Shown: positions 34,248 to 43,271 of the stretch, in pieces
How positions within the stretch are numbered: the first letter of the stretch is position 1
Layout: each line of letters begins with the position of its first letter
NCBI RefSeq assembly: GCF_011038885.2
Contig: NZ_CP064952.1
Span: forward strand, 2,281,962-2,345,961
Origin: Schaalia sp. ZJ405
GTDB lineage: Bacteria > Actinomycetota > Actinomycetes > Actinomycetales > Actinomycetaceae
Direction: 5' to 3'
Length of the DNA stretch: 64,000 nucleotides
Program-made: the position numbers and the translations under genes
The notes under the pieces: model-generated
The model's database searches: none
Seen by the model: the letters and a program-made list of their open reading frames with translations, nothing else
What the model was told of the DNA's origin: nothing

Positions 34248-35807
34248 TCAGTTGACTCCCGAGAGTCGAATCGTGCCAGCTCCAGCTGGGGTCTGTTCCC
34301 CACCCCATGTTCCCACGAGGCAACCGGTAAAACCGCCTGCTTCTTCGGTTGACAGCCACGCCGCATCGACCGAATAGGAGTGCCCGTCGCCGTCTTTTTC
34401 GCCGACGCCAACGAGGATCCCCAGGTCATTGAGGCGAATCCAGAGTCGGTGTTTCTCCGCTGTCCCCATTGACGAGGACGAGGCCGCGCCTTCCTCGCTC
34501 CGGGTTGCGTGATCTCCCATGCCTCGCAGCTGCTGTCCAAGGCTCACGCGTTCCATTTGTCCCGCACGGTGAAGTTCTACCAGCACTTCATTCGGCTCAT
34601 CTCCGAGTCGAAGACGGATCCAGTTGTCACTGTCCTGGATCATTCCCAGTGCCGTGATGTTGCCCTGTGTGAGTGCTTCCCATGCGATTGATATCGACGC
34701 GTCCCAGGACGCCACCCTCACGCCACGGAACGTGGCGGCCTCGTCCTCGTACCAATCACGGCCCGCTGGACGTAAAGCGGACGCACGGAACTCAGCGATA
34801 TCGGTGTCCGTGATGATGCCGGGGCGCTCCTGTCGGATCACACCGGCGGAGGCTGAGGTCAGGGAGCGTGTTTCCCCCGGAAGACCCGCAGTTGTGTCAA
34901 TGAATTCCGGGAGGTGCCCAACGCCAGGGGCGAAAACAGGCCAGCCATCTTCCCATGTCACCGGGCAGAGGAATGTTTCTCGGCCAAGAAGATGGCGATT
35001 GTCCCTGAGGCGAACTCCCAGCATCACTGCCCACCACGACCCATCGGGACGGCAGAACAGATCTGCGTGTCCGACGTTGTGGACCTCTGAATGCCGCCCA
35101 AGGTTGCGATGAGTGAAAATCGGGTTCCGTTTGCATCCGTGCCACGGACCCGTGACTTCGCGTGAACGCGCGATACTCACCGAATGTTCTTCAGCTGTTC
35201 CGCCTTCAGCGGTGAGCAGGTAATACCAGTCCCCCACGCGATAGAGGTGGGGCCCTTCAGACCAGACGGCACCTTCAACGGCTCCGTGCCAAATAACGGT
35301 TTCCGGACCCGTGAATACGGCATTATCGAGGTCGACCGGTCGAGTCCAAATTTCCGTTTGCTGTTCCCACAGGGGAGTGTGTGCAAGACGCGTACCCGTC
35401 CACCAGACGGTGCCGTCCGCGTCCTCGAACACGTCGGGGTCGATCCCGCCGGCCCCGTCGAGGATCTTCGGAGTTGACCACGGGCCGGATGCTTCCGGTG
35501 CAGTCATGATGAAGGACCGCGATATCGGTCCCGTCACCATTGTGCACACCAAGACGAAGCGGCCCCCGATGTGGCGCAGTGTCGGCGCGAAAATCCCTTC
35601 GGAGTCTTTCGCCGAGGCGAAATCGAGCGTGGCCTCGTCAACGAGCGCATGGCCAACGAGTTCCCACGACTCCAGGTCGCGGCTGGCATGAATGGGAAGC
35701 CCGGGAAGCCACGTGAATGTTGAATTCACCAGGTAGGTGACGTCACCGACCTGACACACGGAGGGATCCGGATACATCCCCGGTAACAGTGGGTTACGCA
35801 CGGTCAT
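34248..35807 (-). CDS. Glycoside hydrolase family 43 beta-xylosidase
   Basis: A 519-residue GH43 enzyme. RNPLLPGMYPDPSVCQVGDV at the N-terminus contains the catalytic base Asp14, and NSTFTWLPGLPIHASRDLESW is the pattern of the beta-xylosidase subfamily. The C-terminal half is a beta-sandwich domain. No signal peptide is present. Its start overlaps the stop of the upstream permease gene by four bases, tying it to the importer operon. It removes xylose from the non-reducing end of imported xylo-oligosaccharides. It carries two exact 11-mer copies, at 34472-34482 (read SSSS) and 34740-34750 (read YEDEA). Confidence 0.9.
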   Translation of the reverse strand: MTVRNPLLPGMYPDPSVCQVGDVTYLVNSTFTWLPGLPIHASRDLESWELVGHALVDEATLDFASAKDSEGIFAPTLRHIGGRFVLVCTMVTGPISRSFIMTAPEASGPWSTPKILDGAGGIDPDVFEDADGTVWWTGTRLAHTPLWEQQTEIWTRPVDLDNAVFTGPETVIWHGAVEGAVWSEGPHLYRVGDWYYLLTAEGGTAEEHSVSIARSREVTGPWHGCKRNPIFTHRNLGRHSEVHNVGHADLFCRPDGSWWAVMLGVRLRDNRHLLGRETFLCPVTWEDGWPVFAPGVGHLPEFIDTTAGLPGETRSLTSASAGVIRQERPGIITDTDIAEFRASALRPAGRDWYEDEAATFRGVRVASWDASISIAWEALTQGNITALGMIQDSDNWIRLRLGDEPNEVLVELHRAGQMERVSLGQQLRGMGDHATRSEEGAASSSSMGTAEKHRLWIRLNDLGILVGVGEKDGDGHSYSVDAAWLSTEEAGGFTGCLVGTWGGEQTPAGAGTIRLSGVN

Positions 35808-36682
35808 CCCTTCACGGCTCCTGTAAGTCCACCAACGATGCGACGCTCGAAGAGGCTGAAGAAGATCAACGCGGGAATCATTGACAGCGACGTAAATGCC
35901 AGGACTTGTGCGGTGTCTACCGAGTATTGGGATGCAAATGCCTGAACACCCAGCGGGAGGGTGAAGAGTTTGTCATCGGAGAGAACGAATAGCGGAAGCA
36001 TGTAGGAGTTCCACGATCCGATGAATGCAAGAATTCCCGTGGTAATGACACCCGGAGCTGAGAGTGGCAGAACGATCTTCCAGAAGAACCCGAGGCGACT
36101 ACACCCATCAAGCGCGGCTGCCTCTTCGAGTTCCTTAGGAATGGTCCGCAGGAACGGAACGAGGATGATGACCGTTGTTGGAAGTGCGAATGCGATCCCC
36201 GGGAGAATAACACCGAGGAGATTGTTCGTCAGCCCCAGTGACTTGATGAGAATGTACAGCGGTGTAATGGCGACGGTCATCGGGAACATCAGTCCCGCTG
36301 CAAATAGCGAGTACATGGCACCGCGTCCCCTGAAGGGGTAGCGGGCGATGACGAAGGAAGCCATCATTCCCAGGATGACGACGCCGAGGGTTGTGGCGAC
36401 GGCAACGATGATGGAATTGAGGATCTGACCCCAGAACACCGACGAGGTGATCACCGTCGTGTAGTTTTCAATAACCCACGGATTGGGTAAGCCCGCCGGG
36501 TTTTCGGTGATCTGCGAGTTAGTACGGAATCCTCCGATGATCACGTAGGCAACGGGAGCAAGAATCGCAATGATTGTTACCGCAGCAACGAAGTAGATTC
36601 CGGGATTCCCCCACTGAAGTTTTTGTGCTTCACGCCTTTTTGCGAGGCGGCCTTTGCGTTGAGACAGACGTGCGGTTGTCAT
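35804..36682 (-). CDS. CUT1 sugar ABC transporter permease, MalG type
   Basis: A 292-residue permease with six expected membrane segments after a basic N-terminus. The EAA loop is ELEEAAALDGCSRLGFFWKI followed by VLPLSAPG. It overlaps the GH43 gene and the other permease gene by four bases each, so translation is coupled along the operon. It forms the channel for xylo-oligosaccharides together with the next permease. Confidence 0.9.
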   Translation of the reverse strand: MTTARLSQRKGRLAKRREAQKLQWGNPGIYFVAAVTIIAILAPVAYVIIGGFRTNSQITENPAGLPNPWVIENYTTVITSSVFWGQILNSIIVAVATTLGVVILGMMASFVIARYPFRGRGAMYSLFAAGLMFPMTVAITPLYILIKSLGLTNNLLGVILPGIAFALPTTVIILVPFLRTIPKELEEAAALDGCSRLGFFWKIVLPLSAPGVITTGILAFIGSWNSYMLPLFVLSDDKLFTLPLGVQAFASQYSVDTAQVLAFTSLSMIPALIFFSLFERRIVGGLTGAVKG

Positions 36683-37689
36683 CTCGTCCCTCCTGTCAAC
36701 GCGCCTTCGGTGTCACGACGCAGAACGAAGCGCTGGTACAGCAGCGCAATAATCAGCGAGATGATGAAGACAACAACAGCAACGGCGTTACCGTAACCAA
36801 AGTTTCCAGCGAGGCGGCCATTGACAACCATGTAGGTCGCCATTGTCGAGGTCCCCGCAGTTGAGGCAACGTACTGACCCCAGATGATGTAAACGAGGTC
36901 GAAGAGCTGGAGCGAGCCAATGATCGACAGGAACGCCCACATGCGGATCGTCGGACCGAGCAAGGGGATGGTGATGCGGCGTTGAATTTGCCAGTAGGAC
37001 GCTCCATCGACGCGCGCGGCCTCCATGAGTTCCGTTGGAATTCCCTGCATTCCCGCAAGGAAAATGATCACGGCGAATCCCACGTACTTCCACGTGAGGA
37101 TCCCCATGAGGGTCCACATAGCGATCTTCGGATTGGAAATCCAGTCGTTCGCCAGGTTTCCAAGACCGATGTCCTGGAGAAGTCGGTTGACACCACCTTG
37201 GGTTTGCAGAAGCAGCGACCACGCCGTTCCCGCGATGACCTCAGAGATGACGTAGGGAATGAAGATCAGGACACGGATCACTGACTGTCCGCGCATCTTC
37301 TTGTTCAGCAGCAGCGCAAGAAGCAGAGCAATCGGACCCTGAAGGAGCAGAGATGCCACGAGGATGATGGCGTTGTGCCCCAAGACCGCATGGAATTCCG
37401 GGTCCGTCAGGATAGTCACGTAGTTTTTCAGACCGACGAAGTCCGTGGGAACGCCATAGCCCTTCCATTTGAAGAAGCCATAGTAGGCGGCCATAATCAC
37501 CGGGAAGATGACGAAAGCAAGGAACATGAGGATCGCGGGCCCCGAAAGAACCGCGATCTCAAGGCGTTCACGCCTGCCGATCATTGACGGCTCTTTCGTC
37601 TTGCGGCCGCGGCTGCGGGAGGAACGCGCCCCTCCCGCAGCCTTGGATCCCCCGTTGAGCACGGGGAGAGCTGACATTGGTGCGGTCAC
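36679..37689 (-). CDS. CUT1 sugar ABC transporter permease, MalF type
   Basis: A 336-residue permease. After a cytoplasmic, basic N-terminal tail of about 45 residues come six hydrophobic segments, with the EAA loop ELMEAARVDGASYWQIQRRI then TIPLLGP. The start overlaps the binding-protein stop by four bases. No ATPase gene is in the operon, as in many actinobacterial oligosaccharide importers served by MsiK. Confidence 0.9.
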   Translation of the reverse strand: MTAPMSALPVLNGGSKAAGGARSSRSRGRKTKEPSMIGRRERLEIAVLSGPAILMFLAFVIFPVIMAAYYGFFKWKGYGVPTDFVGLKNYVTILTDPEFHAVLGHNAIILVASLLLQGPIALLLALLLNKKMRGQSVIRVLIFIPYVISEVIAGTAWSLLLQTQGGVNRLLQDIGLGNLANDWISNPKIAMWTLMGILTWKYVGFAVIIFLAGMQGIPTELMEAARVDGASYWQIQRRITIPLLGPTIRMWAFLSIIGSLQLFDLVYIIWGQYVASTAGTSTMATYMVVNGRLAGNFGYGNAVAVVVFIISLIIALLYQRFVLRRDTEGALTGGTR

Positions 37690-38987
37690 CCCTTATCCGC
37701 TGCGGACTGCACGGCCTTAAGGATGCCCTCTGCATCGCTCTTGCCGGCAAGCATGTCGACAACCGCAACGTTCAGCGCGTTACCCACATTCTGGCCGAGC
37801 AGGGTGTCGAGCCATGTGGAGACGGAGGATGCCGCTTCGTAAGCGGGCAGGATGTCCTTGAGAGCATCGCTGGTGATGACGTCCTGAGCATCCTTGTTTG
37901 CGGGGATCGTCTCAAAAGCATCCGCGTACTTACGCTGGTTATCAGCGTTGACAACAAAGTTGAGGAAGTCCGCGCATTCCTTGGGAGCGTTCTTCGAGCA
38001 TCCGAATCCGTCAACGCCACCCATCATTGCGGTCGGGTCACCCTTGCCGCCGTCAACTGCGGGGAAGGGGAACCAGCGCAGGTCAGCGAGCGGTTGCTTA
38101 TCCGGTGTCAGGTCACCGATGACGCCGACGTTCCAGCCACCCATGAGTTCCATCGCTGCCTTGTGGTTGGCCACGAGACCGGCGGAGGATCCTGCTCCCT
38201 GCTGAGCCGAGGTGGTAAGGAACCCGTCGTTAAAGGGTTCAGCCGCGGCGAATTCCTCCAGGTCTTTGCCGGCCTTGAGCCAGCATTCATTCGTAAAGTC
38301 ACCTTCGAGCGCTGATTTTGCGAGGACGTCTTCAGAGCATTCGCGAAGAGCGAAGAAGTAGTACCAGTGCGCGGCGGGCCATGCGTCCTTCGCACCGAGT
38401 GCGATCGGCTGAATACCAGCGGCCTTGAGCTTGTCGATGGCTGCGTTCAGGTCTTCCATTGTCTTGGGGGCCTCGGTGATTCCGGCCTGTTGGAAAAGGT
38501 CAGCCGAGTAGAAGATGCCGCCGGGAAGAACCGACATCGGCATTCCATAGACCTTGCCGTCGACCGAGAGAGCATCAAATGCGCCCTCGTTAATCGCCTT
38601 CTTCGTCTCATCGGTGATGAGATCGGTCAGATCCATTGCCTGACCAGCGTCAACGACGTCCTTGAGCTTGGCGCCGCCACGCGCAAAGAAGATGTCTGGA
38701 GCGTCATCGGCATTAAATGCGTTCTGGAGCTTGCCATCCATCTCTTCGTTCTGGATAGCTTGGATTTTGATCGTCACCTTCGGGTTCTGCTCGTGGTAGG
38801 CGGCTGCGGCTCCCTCCCAGAAAGCCTTTCCGTCGCCCGTTGTCGAGTTGTGCCACAGGGTCATCGTGACGTTGCCATCGGCATCTGCCTTATTCGCGGA
38901 GTCGCCTCCACCCGCGCAGGCTCCGAGGGCCAGCGCAGCAACCATGAGGGTCGCTGTGGCTCCAAGAATTCGTGAACGCTGTTTCAT
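37686..38987 (-). CDS. CUT1 sugar-binding lipoprotein, probably xylo-oligosaccharide-binding
   Basis: A 433-residue family 1 solute-binding lipoprotein: MKQRSRILGATATLMVAALA then lipobox LGAC. The mature part opens with VTMTLWHNSTTGDGKAFWEG and contains DAPDIFFARGGAKLKDVVDAG and a cysteine pair (ECSEDV..NECW). The start at 38987 is preferred because GGAGG lies eight bases upstream. It is the first gene of the operon with two permeases, GH43, GH3 and an acetyl esterase, so its ligand is probably a xylo-oligosaccharide; BxlE-type proteins have this role. Confidence 0.88.
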   Translation of the reverse strand: MKQRSRILGATATLMVAALALGACAGGGDSANKADADGNVTMTLWHNSTTGDGKAFWEGAAAAYHEQNPKVTIKIQAIQNEEMDGKLQNAFNADDAPDIFFARGGAKLKDVVDAGQAMDLTDLITDETKKAINEGAFDALSVDGKVYGMPMSVLPGGIFYSADLFQQAGITEAPKTMEDLNAAIDKLKAAGIQPIALGAKDAWPAAHWYYFFALRECSEDVLAKSALEGDFTNECWLKAGKDLEEFAAAEPFNDGFLTTSAQQGAGSSAGLVANHKAAMELMGGWNVGVIGDLTPDKQPLADLRWFPFPAVDGGKGDPTAMMGGVDGFGCSKNAPKECADFLNFVVNADNQRKYADAFETIPANKDAQDVITSDALKDILPAYEAASSVSTWLDTLLGQNVGNALNVAVVDMLAGKSDAEGILKAVQSAADKG

Positions 38988-39063
38988 CTGTGAAACCTCC
39001 ATTTCCTGGCCGCTTCAATCATCTTTGATCGAAACCTTTCGCGAACCAGTTTCACACAGAATT

Positions 39064-39091
39064 AGTTTAGACGGATAATTTAATCCGTCAA
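39064..39091 (-). promoter_or_regulatory. Promoter of the xylo-oligosaccharide operon with LacI-type operator
   Basis: On the minus strand TTGACG (39086-39091) and TAAACT (39064-39069) are 16 bases apart. A perfect palindrome, GACGGAT and ATCCGTC separated by 6 bases (39070-39089), fills the spacer, a position that would block RNA polymerase. The divergent LacI-family gene at 39174 is the likely repressor. Confidence 0.7.
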
Positions 39092-39173
39092 GTCAGAGCT
39101 TTATTACGATTTCATAACCCTTTGAGCGCTTTGGCAATTCCGAAACTATTTCGTAAAATGGGTTCAGGAGGTC

Positions 39174-40229
39174 ATGATGGCGCGAGGCACCCAGAGAATG
39201 AACAAAGTGACACTTGACGATGTCGCCCGTGAAGCGGGCGTCTCAAAATCCGCTGTTTCTAAAGCGCTGAACGAGCGCGCAGACGTCTCACAGTCCACGC
39301 GAAAACGGGTGCTTGATGCCTGCGCTCGCCTTGGCTACAGACGATCAACGTCACCGAGAAACCAGGGCTCCCCGATGATCGCCTTCGTTGCAGATGACCT
39401 CTACACGACCTACACGTTGAAAGTTCTCAAGGGTGCAACCACCGAAGCCCAACGAGGCGGTGCAACCATCACGCTCGCTCACGGCCAAGCTGATGAATTA
39501 ACGGCTCCAACCAACACTCCCCTGTCTGACACGTGGATCTCACGCATCGCCGCGATGGGTTTTGCAGGTGTCATCACATTGACCTCTCGAATCACCGAGG
39601 AGATCGCTGAAACTTTCCGCCAGTCAGGACTCCACCACGTGTCGATTGACCCGGCACTTCCCTCCCCGACGGGAACAACGTCGATCGGTGCAACAAACTG
39701 GAACGGCGCCGTTGCAGCAACGCAGCACCTCGTCGATTGTGGACATCGCAGAATCGGTTTCATCAAGGGTCCACCGGACTCTGTTCCCTCAAATGAACGA
39801 TACGAGGGATATCAGTCCGCACTTCGGATGAACAACATCGAGATAGATCTGCGTCTTGTCGGCGGTAACGAATACTCCTACGACAACGGACGCACGGTCG
39901 CCACACATCTGATGACTCTGCCACCGAAGATTCGACCAAGTGCGATCTTCGCCTGTAACGATGTCACGGCTCTGGGCGTGTACGAAGCCGCACGCGAACT
40001 GGGCCTGAGAGTCCCAGAGGATCTGTCAGTTATTGGCTTCGATGACACCGACCTCGCGCAGTGGGCCACTCCTGGGCTGACAACTGTTCATCAACCACTC
40101 CTGGAAATGGGAGCGCGCGCAGTTCGCCATCTCCTCACCCTCAACAGTGATCAGTCCGAAGCGACGAGCAGTCCGATTCAACTGACCACTCAGCTGATTC
40201 TGCGTGATTCGACAGCGCAGCTGCGGTGA
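39174..40229 (+). CDS. LacI-family transcriptional regulator of the xylan locus
   Basis: A 351-residue regulator with the LacI helix-turn-helix at about residues 11-35 (KVTLDDVAREAGVSKSAVSK), a hinge, and a periplasmic-binding-protein-like effector domain (SPMIAFVADDLYTTYTLKVL, CNDVTALGVYEAARELGLRV, SVIGFDDTDLAQWATPGLTT). AGGAGG stands directly before the ATG pair 39174/39177. It is divergent from the binding protein gene and probably binds the palindrome at 39070-39089 until a xylo-oligosaccharide or xylose is present. Confidence 0.88.
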   Translation: MMARGTQRMNKVTLDDVAREAGVSKSAVSKALNERADVSQSTRKRVLDACARLGYRRSTSPRNQGSPMIAFVADDLYTTYTLKVLKGATTEAQRGGATITLAHGQADELTAPTNTPLSDTWISRIAAMGFAGVITLTSRITEEIAETFRQSGLHHVSIDPALPSPTGTTSIGATNWNGAVAATQHLVDCGHRRIGFIKGPPDSVPSNERYEGYQSALRMNNIEIDLRLVGGNEYSYDNGRTVATHLMTLPPKIRPSAIFACNDVTALGVYEAARELGLRVPEDLSVIGFDDTDLAQWATPGLTTVHQPLLEMGARAVRHLLTLNSDQSEATSSPIQLTTQLILRDSTAQLR

Positions 40230-40275
40230 AGCAGCGGCATCGGCACCCAGCGCCGCACCGGGGATTTTCTCAGCG

Positions 40276-41733
40276 TCATGAATCCGGCGTCGTGGGTTGC
40301 GCCTCTGAACCCAAGGAACGTCGTACCGAGGGCATCGACACCACCGCGAGAACCAGTGCGGCCAGCGCGAAGCCGATGATCGTTGCGAATCCACCGGCAG
40401 ATCCCAGGCGGTCAATAGCCTGACCGGCAACGAAGTTCGATAGGGAGATGCCGACAACCCACATCGAACCGAGGAATGACATTCCCTCTGTAAAGCGCGA
40501 TGATGGGACGATTCTCAGCAGAATCTGATTGATGTTCACCACGGTTGGTGCCTGGAAAAGCCCGGCGATGAGCATGATGATCCCGGCGGTGAGCATTGAG
40601 TCAACGAAAATCAATGCACTGCAACTGAGCGCAAGGACACCCAGACCCGAGTAGAAGCGAATCCACAGCGGACTCTTCCAGTCACGCATCCCGTAGAGCA
40701 TCGCCCCGATCATTGAACCGCCTGAAAAACACGCCGTGACAGCTCCCGCCCAGGCCTGCACATTCCGTTCCTTTGAGAAGGCAACAATGGCCACACCCGT
40801 CGTTGTCTGAAATGCCCCGTAGAACACGAGGATCAGAAGCAGAGTGACAAAAGTGACGGTCCAGAGTCGCTGAGACTCGCGAGGACCCGAGGGGGAATTG
40901 TGCGCCGCGGTCGCAGTATTCTCAGTCAAATCCGCCGCGACCACAGGCCTCTCAGTGGGAGCCGATGGTGCCACGTGCGACGATTCACCCACACCGAATT
41001 CGGATTGCTCCGACACATCATTCGTCCGCTCATCAGCGATGGCGTCCTGTGATTGCTCCACCGCTTCCATGCCGGGTTGTTGAGCGGGCTCGTCCTCGTT
41101 CCCAGATACGTGCCGGCTCATCAGGGGAGCAGGCTCGTAGACCCGAACGGAAAATAACAGGTAGAGCCCGAGGAACACTGTTGCCACAGCAAACACCAGC
41201 GCAGCAATCGGTGACACCACCGTCGCCAGAACCGTGGCAATCGGAGTTGAGAGCACCCACATGCATTCCTCAAGCACAGAGGTCAGGGACAGCGCAGACG
41301 ACATCCGCGACGGCTGTTCGCGCAACACCAGACGCCAGCGTGAGCGAATAATCGAACCACCCGGCACAGTGACGCCCAGCATGATGACAACTACCATGAG
41401 CACCCAATACGGAGGCTGCACCCACAGCACCACCGCGAGCGCGCACATGGACAGTACCCAGAAGGCACCGACGATGAGGCTTACTCGCTGCTGACCCCAC
41501 CGGTCAATGAGACGCCCAACGTGGGGTCCAACGAACGCGCCGGCTATCGACATGACAGCCGAGGCAATCCCCGCTGCCGTGTACGAGTGATACCCGTCGC
41601 GCACACCAATCAGCAGCGCCATGCCGATCATTCCGAAGGGGAATTGGATGATTACTCCGCCCAGCAGGAATCGCAGCACGTGAGGGGTGGTCAGCAGTGT
41701 CCGATACACTCCGATTCCCCGATTGGAACTCAC
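40276..41733 (-). CDS. MFS transporter with long acidic central loop
   Basis: A 485-residue major facilitator with twelve expected membrane segments; GPHVGRLIDRWGQQRV after TM2 is the MFS A-like motif. Between TM6 and TM7 lies an unusually long hydrophilic loop of about 95 residues, rich in Glu, Gln, Ser and Pro (from VYEPAPLMSRHVSGNEDEP onwards). The relation to sugar-efflux or drug-efflux proteins cannot be settled. It is 36 bp downstream of another MFS gene on the same strand, so the two may be co-transcribed. One 11-mer copy (41089-41099) encodes NEDEP in the loop. Confidence 0.8.
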   Translation of the reverse strand: MSSNRGIGVYRTLLTTPHVLRFLLGGVIIQFPFGMIGMALLIGVRDGYHSYTAAGIASAVMSIAGAFVGPHVGRLIDRWGQQRVSLIVGAFWVLSMCALAVVLWVQPPYWVLMVVVIMLGVTVPGGSIIRSRWRLVLREQPSRMSSALSLTSVLEECMWVLSTPIATVLATVVSPIAALVFAVATVFLGLYLLFSVRVYEPAPLMSRHVSGNEDEPAQQPGMEAVEQSQDAIADERTNDVSEQSEFGVGESSHVAPSAPTERPVVAADLTENTATAAHNSPSGPRESQRLWTVTFVTLLLILVFYGAFQTTTGVAIVAFSKERNVQAWAGAVTACFSGGSMIGAMLYGMRDWKSPLWIRFYSGLGVLALSCSALIFVDSMLTAGIIMLIAGLFQAPTVVNINQILLRIVPSSRFTEGMSFLGSMWVVGISLSNFVAGQAIDRLGSAGGFATIIGFALAALVLAVVSMPSVRRSLGSEAQPTTPDS

Positions 41734-41769
41734 AAGGCACCTCCCATCCGTCCAAATGGCTTGATTGAG

Positions 41770-43074
41770 CTATTGGTCTTTCGAGACCCGCGGACCACGG
41801 CTCCCGCGGATAATCTGCGCCGACACCAAGGTCAACAGACCCGCAATCGGCACAACAACCATCGCGGACAGCAGCGACGTGTGTTCGACGATGATGCCGA
41901 CAAGCGGTGGTGCCCCCAGGAAGGCAAGCCTGCCCAACCACGAAACGATCGTCAGACCAACACCGGGTTTCATCCCGGGAATGTCATCGGCGGCATTCAT
42001 CGCAATCGGAACGGTCGACGCGCAGCCGAAACCAGCCAGGCACATACCGATGATCGTTGTCCAGACGGTCGGCACGGCAACGGCAATCCCCATACCGAGG
42101 GTGATGAGAAGCCCACCATAGATCAGCGTGCGCCTCGGGCCGAAGATCTGCATCTGCCAGTCCGCGCTGAATCGGCCAATTGTTTGCGCAGCGAGAGCGA
42201 GAACGTATGCAGATCCGGCAAGACCACCCGTGATCATGAGGTAGTCGCGCATATAGAGCGTTGTCCAGGTTTGGGCGGCGTCCTCGACAAGCATTCCGGC
42301 AATTGCCAGCAGCGTCAGCGCGGTAACAACGGTGACGGGGGAAACCTGCGCCGTGCGGATCCGCAGGTCAGGTGCGTCTTCTCTGAGGTCAATGGGGGAC
42401 GAGGACGAGGCGGCGCTCCATTCACTCACCGGATCCCGTTGGCCGGGCAGAGGATCCGCGCCGGGAAGGCAGAATCTCAACGCCACCTGGGCAATGATGA
42501 CAAACAGTGTGGAGGCGACGATCAGGTGAAGCCACAGGGGAATGTGTGCGGCCGTTGCCGTTGTCCCCATGAAACCACCAATGACGGCGCCGATCGACCA
42601 ACCGGCGTGGAAAGAGTTGATGATTGGACGCCCTAAGACCCTCTGCACACGAAGGCCGTGGCCATTCTGTCCGACATCGGTGATCGCGTCGAGCCCACCG
42701 GCGGTGAAGAGAACAGCCATGAAAAGCGCCTGAAGGAGGAGTGGGACAAAACCCGGGGAGGCCCCATCCTGAGTGAGGAGACGCAGCCCTGCGAGGAGGC
42801 CAACACCGGTGAGGGAAATCCCGACCCCAATGGTTCCCCAGGCGGCGGTGCGTGCGGAGCCGAGGCGGCGCATGATCGCACCGGCCAGAGGCCCAACGAT
42901 GAGGGCACCCAGAGGGAAAGTCGCAATTGTCATGCCGTAGAGGGAATCAGACAGCTCGAAAATGTCTTTGATTTCCGGGTAGCGGGGAACGAGATTGGCA
43001 AAGAGTGCGCCGTTCGTCAGGAAGAGGACGAACACTGCCATACGCGCATGACGGATACGGTCATTCACATGCAT
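41770..43074 (-). CDS. MFS transporter, fucose-permease-like
   Basis: A 434-residue major facilitator. After MHVNDRIRHARMAVFVLFLT the first helices read NGALFANLVPRYPEIKDIF and YGMTIATFPLGALIVGPLAG, similar to actinobacterial MFS proteins distantly related to fucose permease. A central hydrophilic loop of about 45 residues is present. The start at 43074 is preferred to an earlier one because AAAGGC lies just upstream and the earlier frame crosses the terminator. It follows xylB on the same strand behind a hairpin; a pentose-related cargo is possible but unproven. One 11-mer copy at 42399-42409 is read as SSSS. Confidence 0.78.
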   Translation of the reverse strand: MHVNDRIRHARMAVFVLFLTNGALFANLVPRYPEIKDIFELSDSLYGMTIATFPLGALIVGPLAGAIMRRLGSARTAAWGTIGVGISLTGVGLLAGLRLLTQDGASPGFVPLLLQALFMAVLFTAGGLDAITDVGQNGHGLRVQRVLGRPIINSFHAGWSIGAVIGGFMGTTATAAHIPLWLHLIVASTLFVIIAQVALRFCLPGADPLPGQRDPVSEWSAASSSSPIDLREDAPDLRIRTAQVSPVTVVTALTLLAIAGMLVEDAAQTWTTLYMRDYLMITGGLAGSAYVLALAAQTIGRFSADWQMQIFGPRRTLIYGGLLITLGMGIAVAVPTVWTTIIGMCLAGFGCASTVPIAMNAADDIPGMKPGVGLTIVSWLGRLAFLGAPPLVGIIVEHTSLLSAMVVVPIAGLLTLVSAQIIRGSRGPRVSKDQ

Positions 43075-43132
43075 GCCTTTGATTGAGTCGTGTGGGATGG
43101 GACGGCGATCATGAGATGGCGAATGCGCACCA

Positions 43133-43175
43133 AGGCCGAGGCTCACCCACTGTGAACAGTGAGCCGCCCCGGCCT
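43133..43175 (-). terminator. Hairpin terminator after xylB
   Basis: AGGCCG and GGCTCAC on the left pair with GTGAGCC and CGGCCT on the right, around a central CACTGTGAACAGTG palindrome. It lies about 100 bp after the xylB stop on the minus strand and before the MFS gene. Confidence 0.65.
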
Positions 43176-43271
43176 CAGTCACTGAGGACTATCACCGCAT
43201 CGAGTATGTGCCTGCTTTAAGGCTCATGAGAACACGCACCCGCCGGCGACATCCAGCGATCCGACAGGAGA

